A stretch of 64,000 nucleotides of DNA from Haematococcus lacustris (Eukaryota > Chlorophyta > Chlorophyceae > Chlamydomonadales > Haematococcaceae). The stretch spans positions 2,561,783 through 2,625,782 of the forward strand of contig JASKMD010000001.1 in the NCBI GenBank assembly GCA_030144725.1, written 5' to 3'. Below are positions 58,401-64,000 of this stretch, piece after piece (position 1 is the stretch's first letter; each line of letters opens with the position of its first letter). Under the pieces are notes generated by a model. The model searched no databases and was not told the origin of the DNA. It worked only from the letters and a program-made list of their open reading frames with translations. The translations under genes and the position numbers were made by a program.

Positions 58401-59422
58401 GCGGTGATCACCTCTCCTAGCAGGCCAAGCATGGCTGCAGTGTGGTTGTCGTCTTTGGGGTTGGCAGTGATGGTGATGGCCACCGCCTTGTGAGTGCCCA
58501 CTGTGTACGGCTCTGAGACCTCCAGGTTGTAGAGCTTGAGCAACAGCTCCACCCTCAGCAGCTTGTTGATCTTGCCCAAGACACCTGCGCATGTGTTCTT
58601 TGTTATGCCATGTTGTGGTGGCCATGGTGGGTGTTCCCTTATGTTTGTAACATATTCTGCTAGATGACAGTGACAATGGCAGCTGGTGGCGGCGTATGGT
58701 GTGGGATGGCAGCAGCAGACTAGGCAAACTTGCTGGTAAACATAGGCGTTAAGTAGCATCATTGCAGTTTGCATACCTGCGAGGTTGCCCTCTGTATAGT
58801 GGACGTCGCGGAGGGTTATCATGCTGAGGTTGCTCAGCTGTCCGCTTGCGGGCCCCAGCACACGTCCCTCTGGGTAGGCGTCAAACATACTGGCCACCAT
58901 CTGCGCGGCTGTTTCTTCGTTCACGTTGTTGCATCTGGGATCTGCGCTGCGTTGGCCTTTGGGGTGCGGGGCAACTGAGCGAGGCTTTCCTGCTGACGTG
59001 CGGTAGGCTGCCAGAGCTCGGGTAGCCGAGGGCGTCTTTGTGGGAAGCAGTGTCGTGGCCGCCATGTAGGCGGCGAGGTCATCGTGCAGACTCTGGGGGG
59101 CAGAAAGCTTGAATCCAGCGAGTTGGCCTGCAGCCGCGGACCACGGTGCTCTTGACGTTTTTGTTTGATAGAGTTCATGTGTGGCAAGGCTTTCTGCCTT
59201 CCTGCTAGCACGGCTTCCCACGCAGGGGCCTTCTAGGTGGACTGGCAGGTGGTCGGGGGCGGCTTCAGTAAGCCAACCCCCGAGGACACCCCAGCTCCAC
59301 CCAGTGCAAAGCAAGACCAGGATAACGACAGTGGTCAGTACAGGGTTACGTCTACCTGTAGCTGGCTCAGTCATCGCAGCATCCTGGGTCTGCCGAAGCG
59401 ACTGGGTCGATTCTACGCTCAT
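46442..59422 (-). CDS. Element B polyprotein, 4326 aa: N-terminal module, 2A, twin Josephin-like, APE, RT, PHD, RNase H, RLE
   Basis: First ATG at 59422; a GTG-led frame extends nine codons upstream. Signal-anchor VVILVLLCTGWSWG lies near 59330. A ~900-residue N-terminal region (to ~56700) is absent from A and C. A Pro/Ala/Asp repeat region follows (about 56410-55950, PPADPPADP), then hydrophobic LLLLAVGISIL (~55600), 2A (55216-55190), Josephin-like 1 (~55150-54790), Josephin-like 2 (~54560-54140), APE (~53490-52790), RT (GGKAPGPDG ~51745; YADD ~51025), PHD finger (~49270-49110), RNase H (AYTDGSC ~47830; NEGADALAKHA ~47460), CPLCGEADSATHLLSGC (~47090) and PD-(D/E)XK (RPDILMV ~46815; VEIKYC ~46735). 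All catalytic motifs are present, so it could be a currently competent element. The closely related A and C share everything from 2A onward. Confidence 0.92.
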   Translation of the reverse strand: MSVESTQSLRQTQDAAMTEPATGRRNPVLTTVVILVLLCTGWSWGVLGGWLTEAAPDHLPVHLEGPCVGSRASRKAESLATHELYQTKTSRAPWSAAAGQLAGFKLSAPQSLHDDLAAYMAATTLLPTKTPSATRALAAYRTSAGKPRSVAPHPKGQRSADPRCNNVNEETAAQMVASMFDAYPEGRVLGPASGQLSNLSMITLRDVHYTEGNLAGMQTAMMLLNAYVYQQVCLVCCCHPTPYAATSCHCHCHLAEYVTNIREHPPWPPQHGITKNTCAGVLGKINKLLRVELLLKLYNLEVSEPYTVGTHKAVAITITANPKDDNHTAAMLGLLGEVITAGGTLSAIPCVQQEQGGTSSLLISRPLVACTPPTTASILMSVQMDANSTMASPTGRAVSVLGAKGSAASSLVRAAQYAVVKGRSMPDGNRVHIADPAFVLCSTVTAAVEDGNYLRVQFASPAVATAVERAGPITVEATEAVCMTWTPAASSQARGLATRATCIDLGVSTNCIAVCLDKQDGLAKTVQQIGEAVQSLFDAPLVLKRISGVGKPQTIAATEVEGQGERGVAHFLGLNTATGTVALVSGTDYMMKARRSSRVFLCLMPTSVALSAAVICTLASRAASLDTILRDTNGLDITGNMSGGSFSGRSEHQVGRLHRPDSQDAVHQTSTAACITLAAAHVLLGDLDSKYSTAAIQRSMEGAAAEHSRAGKIAYNSHVEAKPSHLDQIFAACTPLLAAAVEYASDPASSAAEELRTTMRVQVESIHAIITDAPPPPATTHQRQLQLGRGRHMAAQQNSRPAHTMSKQPPSTSAATSKGSRPTGGANVGAAAPAPQEEGTSPKDTGHEKVGGRWEQGILPYPHPHPQPNRPHHRTITTSTHQHTTPTPTTTPQPTTQPLPPPCTLSIPSSHPPNKTMYSTNTTSCHNTLNAMLLHVTYRPRRAQSASSPRDPAGICNKTSRQQETLRPSTTSLTVSTYSPPLPTQTPHASHQLVDGTQQHTSDLEAPPAAPPADPPADPLAAPPADPPADPAADPPAAPPADPLDDPAADPPTDPPADPLAAPPADPPADSPAEPLAAPPADPPADPPADPPADPLAAPPDDPLAAPPVDPPDDPAADSPAAPPADPTADPTAAPPAAPTVAPHAALATPPEAPPPAPPATSPSMQHTAPLCRRTESLTAGTCWRKKEKEWPQCLGHSNDSHKQIEGTLHSRGGHLELYHEWLAPLVAPLPRVGTTPHTCNVPHVNRLDVSNLHRHTGRAINQLNQIVNCLLLLAVGISILNTGIQHRRKPTAAESKQCLRRHRKRLGSYRCTTRAIGYNLMTGLDGTLAASSSISKLANRFHLSTHGAKDGRPYTAYQYNSTLHIYCCYQTTTGETCWTTCTFNPIAAARAVYVAWLLLAAGDVEANPGPAIKHFKQDTDSSACQVYSLNNAAGHEWVTMQDIDNFYENRLPRIADHFERGAWLMARGADGYSDEVIEMYLHTHYGLAVQSVALLTQPSDWTNDNLGNLAGQYGTHTFLCKKTGHSMAMKCINGAWYLLDSMETTAKTLRHVPTATKRNVHQLFVITPNTRSREQIRRCEEKGINNIISHMEQPSNHEHNTTATDPTYTPVQNPTQIYMEGQYEECCLVHAFNMAMGKKCIEYHAVTRHCKDLAEHLQYLAQTAREEGHAIRTFNTDHIYHEKGRFSSDTLNHYLHRKHLEMSTYLHPATAYLPTSSITPEAITTAIASTGATHTDVVILLSHHHATVLKHTQQGWYQLDSFNRVPKPLSTPNDWGRLQGNLLTICTGNVRHTRFIRREIWIADPLEATTASALAAHFQDHTDPIDLTEILATPPETTIEADNNTTIDTTRGITIEDTPLHEEPARSRQRRDIPTVTLRPPVPPGKPRTNRPTTRVDTNTDPSAKRVRATKAHRNDTHTQTLMSQYLCKPTTEAHTTRLNPNIAATQQTTPDTDPCTSQHNNPPTELPQATRNRQHITLTTFNVRGLCRSRNEVLNLVHKHSPDILILTETMTQPKSNNPSSGWLKRVMPNYTVHRHEGHSEVLIGIRHDLAIQMQATMLPPCTDADVNTRCVILSLRQRQSEELTLVATYWPSGNNDDAIPLRRKMQEHIRTATGRLPGSLILAGDINATMRAEDRSEHTEYPQDHMMREFATELRLSEADPGDRAWTYQQPHCNSRIDAILTRDARHGPGHRTHVDTNAYLSDHRPLTATLTTTRLGIDLAATHQPLKHSHTILTTPITNKDREAYRLGVQQPSSGAPQLHAQLTAYLAPMYTDATHFLTTLDKANPQQPQRLTLVAGLPAREAVDTAAAMLTTLLETCRGTAMQTCNTKTLTRGGQHYQRRSMCKIRLELGKKLKTTRELSRKARMLYKQNSVHPSIDDLLPETDTINAEVREAVQARQGDGTTENCVQAALAQLTNSYRDQIHKLDDDDSALAIAQARLRMQHLISTQPKKANKYILRPSRTDHKGLQALADPDTKNICTAPADLNRIITAAYRQKLTPPTPKTGHYTNTQTRNYPWTRPKAADPFTLHTCQNIHWMHTAIMDKAGFQECISRLSGGKAPGPDGIENEIIKMLPWEMRDTIHQLFIIMWATGCTPTTWKTSDTCLLYKDKGQETDLNAYRPVGLANTIYKLWTSLITKALYEYAEANGMLSNCQAGFRSHRDTTQQLQMLVMALEDAKLAKVDIYALLVDFTSAFNTTCQDKLLWIMHDLGFPTDATDAVKDLYTGATTRFRTPYGPTDPVPVDRGTIQGDSLSPFLFLIYIEPLLRWLQVGARGYKFTSDTTDSAGRFTIGSIDYADDIAILCNSISNLRCQADKLSAYSDWGHLIVSHSKTLATAALHKAHQSGRCSTMAEAEKQARRELQAVTLQGKPVTYLKPTSPFTYLGVLLTMTLNWKPQHIAMMTQLRQKLERLRRSFASARQAIHIIKTAIIPSLAYSFCVAPCTPGDLDLYDRAINQCIKKKLRLPLGTPNAVVREDIDKLGLGISSTAKEYHTRNTTALLHSLQSTDTTHAHITRCMLHKQITWLYAQAAKHGHRMLIMLRHTLRARQLLHATTAQLTATQEGQELYPRETKLLGQLITQNTSPLPLDIVSACMTCLKSLGIRHATELQHTIAGHTYIISGQMLKERFHNKVQQKHYIALNRLTTMATQDRCPTTTEAKNIAAKRDTTLDLPAEQRLIKPWAAGLTELAPTDVEEDTKHRYADIRAYVTAKKPTPTEATHVTEHATQPAAQEAIKSSSRLLRRENRETQSPPTKPARHKAGTKRNTEGRQIQTIPKDIVRTVGLDLPGLSSWKVDKACRCKPKDLGSILGAMYGHQEAITSIDGWQWDGINKESYYKVHWKPTIIDRWALPLCAEEGYTPTHIEPISREEAKDVCTCELCWLPRGDSPMCHNCKRAYHPACLEEALLSGHKEPGHWLCPICKFGSNEFKTTMRLSAHSDLIRVHWRPTLEPAPLITTHLDYLARRSDYEEENKRIQEARYARPDTQLPTHTRQGLPDPHTWLPRCTNLHSKATFHTYPINPQTDIVGTGKCETFLQLHPHMTTPAMNLSTGEPIMPKHDLVQHVTVHDESGRTIGLITKQQHQHLHAWLQHTPHTRNLATELVALLRRQDTQSSRHPMRLAQDKALTTLHTTRSFPSTVQRWADPLTVRPETTTYWSPDINDTAFGAHHNCLLVRHTGLSTWNVPADDAVALKCVNHAIHSAHQEEAMATIMLIPGKKGISYPKHIDTLRRYPEYCQHLASIPLTNTNCSKHGKHATLLVYVIWNEAGQLLTTKGNPQGWMASTATALHPDRETHPLLHRPHNKKQPATLPSGHKQHLRLPLDRTLPTLGHTRSQHQLTHHSTTLPRMAITEWTTVAYTDGSCIKTPEPDPARVGAGVYIPESKALLTIAMNDLENNTINKAELTAIHAALKAGARRIATDSLCSLYQIRRALANPMSLINHRHNDILTDIATLIIDSPDTIQFYKVRAHSGIIGNEGADALAKHAALHPEQANTLGYHPTIPKERGIWLNHGTDSETLAPLPDCRQSVRAHMHSKHKLGLANQDSIYYQMTQDITKAAAKGAGERVMTDATISIPAQRTALLYRTGGLYNQKLAMRWKQATDDCCPLCGEADSATHLLSGCSETLPLVQERHNGAGRLIAKAISKGTLGGCIRFADTGSWEKGARENLDLPNDTLHTTLRALGLKPTATKNTTRPDILMVAPQKKTGKRDKAIKRITIVEIKYCADSRWMEQLDKALNQHKKLAHTMRKIGHMVEIRPILLGIGGITYETHTRQHLIALGITQTNATKLLNKLTRHAVEAAHTIAKTSYRLRAIRKGGG
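55190..55216 (-). promoter_or_regulatory. 2A ribosome-skipping site GDVEANPGP (element B)
   Basis: Codes for WLLLAAGDVEANPGP at about residue 1400 of the polyprotein, placing the entire variable N-terminal module in a separate peptide. Confidence 0.85.
55950..56415 (-). repeat. Pro/Ala/Asp-coding 12-15-bp repeats in element B
   Basis: Tandem GGTGGGTCAGCA-like units (plus strand) encode PPADP/PPAAP repeats, occupying the place that the 38-aa repeats have in A and C. Confidence 0.85.
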
Positions 59423-59535
59423 TCTGCTCCTTTTCGTGCGAGGCTTCACGTGCTGCTGCCCGTTTCCGCCGCCGTCGCTACTAGGAAGCGTAGTTTTGAG
59501 TTTACAAATCGGTTGCCAGTTATCCAGCAGCAGCA

Positions 59536-62000
59536 GTAGGGGGGGCGGGGGCGGGGGCGGGGGCGGGGGAGGATGAATTGGGAGGGGGTGGTTGTATAGG
59601 GAAAGTGGAGGGGAGGTGACCCATCAGACCTGCAACCAAGGGGCGTGCACGTGCGGTAGGGTGACCAGGCTGGGCACTGTGTTAGCTATCACCGTGGCCT
59701 TACCTTTGTGGTCCTCCTGGCCTCCTACCTGCTCACACCAGGCAACATATCCCATGCGCCAGTGGGGTGGGACTGCGGTGGGGAGTGTAGGGTTTAGGGA
59801 AGGGAAGGTGGGGTGAGGTGGGGGTTGCGATGCCACGTCAATCGAAGGGTGGGAGAGGGGAAGGGTAGGCTTGACAAGTATGGGAGGGGAGAGGGAGGGA
59901 GAGGGGGAAGGGAGGGGTGGGAAGAGGGTGGGTGGGGTGGGCTTTCTCCTGGCTGCTGGGATGTCAGGGGAGAGGTGACGGGGAGGGGGGAAGTGGGGGG
60001 TGGGTAGAGGTGGAAGTGTAGGGACGACAAGCTGGGCGTTGGTGGTGGGCGTGGGAAAGGGGAGGAAAAGGGGATGGGGAAGGGTGTGACGATCAACCCT
60101 GCAGCGGGACAAGGGGCATGCTAGCGGTTAAGGTGGGTACAGGGTGCCACATACCTGCACTCACCTTCTGCTGGGGTGTGGTGTATATGTGTGTGGGAGG
60201 AAGGGGAGGAAGGGGAGGGAAGGGAAGGGGAGGTCCATGGGGAGGGCGAGAGAAGTGGGGAGCGCATTGATAGTCTCACGTGTAGGCGCACAAGACCTGC
60301 GGCAATGATGTGACGATTTGTGTAACGAAACAAACATTGGACATGGGTACTAAATGCACTCACCATTAGAGGGCTGGGCTGGGCTGGGCTGGGCTGGGCT
60401 GGGCTGGGCTGGGCTGGGCTGGGCTGGGCTGGGCTGGGCTGGGCTGGGCTGGGCTGGGCTGGGCTGGGCTGGGCTGGGCTGGGCTGGGCTGGGCTGGGCT
60501 GGGCTGGGCTGGGCTGGGCTGGGCTGGGCTGGGCTGGGCTGGGCTGGGCTGGGCTGGGCTGGGCTGGGCTGGGCTGGGCTGGGCTGGGCTGGGCTGGGCT
60601 GGGCTGGGCTGGGCTGGGCTGGGCTGGGCTGGGCTGGGCTGGGCTGGGCTGGGCTGGGCTGGGCTGGGCTGGGCTGGGCTGGGCATTGAGCATGGGGAGG
60701 GCAGCAATGCTAGCTCCTTCTAAGCTCTTACCTTGGTCCTAAGCTCTTACCATGGTCCGTCTGGCCTCTTCGCTGCTCACAACACGTTGCACCTGCCTTG
60801 CGTTGGTGCATCAATGCTTGCGATAATTGCGGAGAATCGTTGCGAGGAAACTGGCCGCGAGGCTAGCTGCGATGCTGGCTGCGAGGCTGGCTGCGAGGCT
60901 GGCTGCGAAACTGGCTGCGAGGCTGGCTGCGAGGAAAATGGCTGCGAGGCTGGCTGCGAGGTGAGATCCTCGCACCGAGCTGCCTCACAGGTATGCTTCT
61001 GCGCTGCTGGACCAGCTGTGTGGCCGCGAGGTTGATTGCCGAGTATGTGGCTGCGAGTATGGGGTAGATGTGGCTGCGAGTATGGGTAACCTCGTGCGAT
61101 GCCATCTGTGGACCAGCTGTGTGGCCGCGAGGTTGATTGCCGAGTATGTGGCTGCGAGTATGGGCTAGATGCGGCTGCGAGTATGGGTAACCTCGTGCGA
61201 TGCCATCGCTGCAATACCGGCTACACGATGCTGCGACTAAGTGTTGGACGGATGCCTGAATGCAAGTGAGATGTTCAGATTTTTTCTAAGTGCTTAAAGG
61301 CTACAGTACTGTAAGTGGTCTCTCGAGGTACCTCGAGGTACCTCGAGGTACTGTAGATGTCTACAGTACTGTAGATGTCTACAGTACTGTAGATGTCGAC
61401 AGTACTGTAGATGTCTACAGTACTGTAGATGTCTACAGTACTGTAGATGTCTACAGTACTGTAAATGGTCTCTCGAGGTACCTCGAGGTACCTCGAAGTA
61501 CTGTAGATGTCTACAGTACTGTAGATGTCTACAGTACTGTAGATGTCTACAGTACTGTAAATGGTCTCTCGAGGTACCTCGAGGTACCTACAGTACTGTA
61601 GATGTCTACAGTACTGTAGATGTCTACAGTACTTTAGATGTCTACAGTACTGTAGATGTCTACAGTACTGCAGATGTCTACAGTACTGCAGATGTCTACA
61701 GTACTGTAGATGTCTACAGTACTGTAAGTGGTCTCTCGAGGTACCCCGACAGTACTGTAGACACCTACAGTACAGTAGACATCTACAGTACTGTAGACAT
61801 CTACAGTACTGTTCGTGTACTCGCGAGGTACCCCGACAGTACTGTAGACATCTACAGTACTGTAGCATGGCCGTATCTCACCAACCGCGCAAAATCACGA
61901 ATTTTAGTTTCAACCCCCAATCTTACAACGCCTTCATTTGACTATGTACCAAGTCCGAGGCTCCGAATCTCAAAAATGCTGTTACTAATTTGCCTGAGTG
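59536..62000. mobile_element. Second copy of the nested TIR element, right part (resumes after element B)
   Basis: Collinear with 24575-26928. Contains the (GGGCT)n array (60368-60684, longer than copy 1), the GGCTGCGAG repeats, and the palindrome array (61297-61860, one 18-bp unit more), then the terminus ending GCCTGAGTG at 62000 and the TA duplication (62001-62002). Relative to copy 1 it lacks roughly 23740-24560, including the MITE and most of (GGGGGC)n. Confidence 0.9.
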
Positions 62001-62002
62001 TA

Positions 62003-64000
62003 CACGCTTGGCTACAACACACACCACAAGCACGCAACCTGGCCACAGAACTGGTGGCCCTCCTTAGGAGACATGATACACAGAGCAACCACCACCCCAT
62101 GAGAGCGGCACAAGACAAAGCCCTAGCCACCCTACACACCACACGAAGCTTCCCAAGTACCGTCCAAAGGTGGGCTGACCCACTCACAGTCAGACCGGAA
62201 ACCACTACCTACTGGAGCCCTGACATCAATGACACGGCCTTCGGAGCACACCACAACTGCCTGCTGGTGCGCCACACTGGCCTATCCACATGGAATGTAC
62301 CGGCAGACGATGCAGTGGCACTGAAATGCGTCAACCATGCCATACACTCAGCTACACAGGAGGAGGCCATGGCCACCATCATGTTGATCCCTGGGAAAAA
62401 GGGCATCTCCTACCCCAAACACATAGACACCCTGCGGCGCTACCCAGAATACTGCCAGCACCTGGCTAGCATACCCCCCACCAAGACCAGCTGCACCAAG
62501 CCAGGCAAGCACGCCAACCTCCACGTCTACGTCATCTGGAACGCAGCGGGCCAACAACTCGTCACCAAAGGCAACCCCCAAGGTTGGCTGGCTAGCACTG
62601 CCACTGCCCTCCACCCCCAACGAGACACACACCCCATCCGCAACAGACCAACAAACCAAAGCCAACCGGCCACACCCCCTAGCGGCCACAAACAACACAT
62701 GCGCCTGCCGTTGGACAGGGACCTCCCCACCTCGGGGCACCAACGCAGCCACAACCAGCTCACGGAACACTCCACGACGCAGCCACGAATGGCCATCAAC
62801 GAATGGGCCACGCTAGCGTACTCGGACGGCAGCTGCATCAAGGCCTCTGGTGCTCACCCAGCGCGCGTCGGTGCGGGGGTCTACATCCCGGAAGAAAACG
62901 TCCTTGTCACCGTCGCCATGGATGACCCGGACAGCAACACCATCAACAAGGCGGAACTCACGGCGATACACGCGGCACTCACAGCGGGGGTCCAACGCAT
63001 CGCCACCGACAGCCTCTGCTCTATCTACCAGATCCGCCGAGCCCTCGCTAACCCGATGTCGCTCATCACACACAGACACAACGACATCCTGACCGCTATC
63101 GCTACCCTCATCATCGATAGCCCCGTCACTATCCAATTCTACAAAGTCCGGGCCCACTCGGGAATCATCGGCAACGAAGGCGCAGATGCCCTCGCCAAGC
63201 ACGCGGCGCTACACCCAGAGCTCGCCAACACCCCGGCCTACCGCCCGACCACACGGAAAGAGACCAACACCTGGCTCAACAACGAAGCTGACGGCGACAC
63301 CCCCGTCCCACTGCCGGACTGCCGCCACAGCGTGCGAGCACACATGCACTGCAAACACAAGCTTGGCCTTGCCAATCAAGACAGTATCTACTACCAGATG
63401 TCCCAGGAGATCACCAAAGCCGCGGCGAACGGAGCGGGCGAAAGGGTGATGACCGACACGAACATCTCCATACACGCGCAACGAACTGCCCTTCTCTACC
63501 GTACTGGCGGGCTCTATAACCAAAAGCTGGCCATGCGCTGGAAACGGGCGACCGACGACCGGTGCCCACTCTGCGGGGAAGCCGATAGTGCCACTCACCT
63601 CCTCTCGGGCTGCAGCGAGACACTACCGATGGTGCAAGAAAGGCATAACGGGGCCGGTCGCCTCATCGCTAAAGCCATAAGCAAGGGTACCCTAGGCGGG
63701 TACATCCGATTCGCGGACACCGGCAGATGGGAGAAGGGCGCGAAGGAAGACCTTGACCTCCCCAACGACACGCTACACACAACGTTACGAGCACTCGGGC
63801 TGAAAACAGCGGCAACCAAAAACACCACTAGACCAGATATACTCATGGTGACGCCGCAAGCGAAGGCGGGCAAAAGCGGCAAAGCCACAAAACGGGTCAC
63901 CATCATAGAAATCAAGTACTGCTCGGACTCAAGGTGGACGGATCAATTAGACAAGGCACTCAACCAACACACCAATCTAGCTCATACCATACGCAAGGAA
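62003..64000 (+). CDS. Element C C-terminal part: RNase H, zinc knuckle, restriction-like endonuclease (cut by window end)
   Basis: Nearly identical to 26931-28928 (a substitution at 62993 changes one Lys codon to Gln). RNase H motifs (AYSDGSC ~62818; NEGADALAKHA ~63170), CPLCGEADSATHLLSGC (~63563) and the PD-(D/E)XK motifs RPDILM (~63832) and IIEIKYC (~63907) are present. There is no stop before 64000, where the frame leaves the window ~70 codons before the expected end. Confidence 0.9.

Larger units (their letters stand above)
46325..59524 (-). mobile_element. Element B: apparently intact 13.2-kb Dualen-like retrotransposon
   Basis: In minus orientation it starts GATAACTGGCAACCG and ends in the CCGG hairpin, AGTAGTC-type block and (CTT)n at 46325-46350. 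It is flanked by an 11-bp CAGCAGCAGCA duplication (46314-46324, 59525-59535), within a CAG repeat of the host TIR element, so the duplication is suggestive rather than unique. The single 4.3-kilocodon frame has no internal stop. It is the only copy here without nested insertions. Confidence 0.85.
35541..64000 (+). mobile_element. Element C: chimeric Dualen-like retrotransposon, interrupted by B, runs off the right edge
   Basis: Begins just after the palindrome array. Its 5' part (to ~41160) is closest to element B in the shared domains; from GGCAAAGCCCCAGG at ~41161 it is nearly identical to element A (18546 onward), including the nested TIR element at 44240. That copy is interrupted at 46313-46324 by element B and resumes at 59536. 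The 3' end lies beyond 64000, so a target duplication cannot be tested. Confidence 0.8.

Overview
The window looks like nuclear DNA of a green alga, most likely a chlamydomonadalean. The reasons are GC-rich coding sequence, short phase-0 introns with GTRAGT-type donors, very long GC-rich microsatellites inside introns, and several copies of a Dualen/RandI-like non-LTR retrotransposon, a clade first described in Chlamydomonas. The species cannot be named from the sequence. No bacterial operons, rRNA, tRNA or CRISPR were seen.

Layout. 1-1182 (-) is the start of a protein gene that leaves the window. 1634-2056 and 5255-5676 are two copies of one gene 3' end; the second belongs to a small spliced gene with recognisable exons at 4313-5333. 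2336-3812 is a terminal-inverted-repeat (TIR) element filled by a minisatellite. 6621-7776 holds a retrotransposon 3' stub and two copies of a MITE. A six-exon host gene starts near 8640 and ends at 29735. It encodes a Pro/Ala-rich N-terminus, a coiled coil and a putative 2-oxoglutarate/Fe(II) oxygenase-like domain. Its last exon is split by a 16.7-kb retrotransposon (element A, 12577-29250) flanked by a perfect 14-bp target-site duplication. Element A itself carries a 345-bp MITE (14051-14395) and a 5.3-kb TIR element (21625-26928). Each of these removes cleanly, with its 2-bp duplication, to leave an open frame.

29870-35535 holds palindrome arrays, TIR-element ends, a Harbinger-like element nested in a third copy of the 345-bp MITE, and a spliced, 5'-truncated transposase-like gene. 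From about 35541 a second retrotransposon (C) begins. From 41161 onward it is almost identical to element A, including the 5.3-kb TIR insertion. That second copy is interrupted by a third, apparently intact 13.2-kb retrotransposon (B, 46325-59524, minus strand) and resumes at 59536 to the window end.

The retrotransposons share one architecture: a membrane-anchored variable N-terminal polypeptide, a 2A ribosome-skipping motif (GDVExNPGP), two papain-fold domains resembling Josephin deubiquitinases, an APE/EEP endonuclease, reverse transcriptase, a PHD finger, RNase H, a zinc knuckle and a PD-(D/E)XK (restriction-like) endonuclease. They end in a short hairpin followed by (CTT)n. The second theme is a family of TIR elements (CACWCAGGCAAATTAG ends, 2-bp duplications) whose larger members carry long 18-bp-period arrays of the perfect palindrome CTACAGTACTGTAG.
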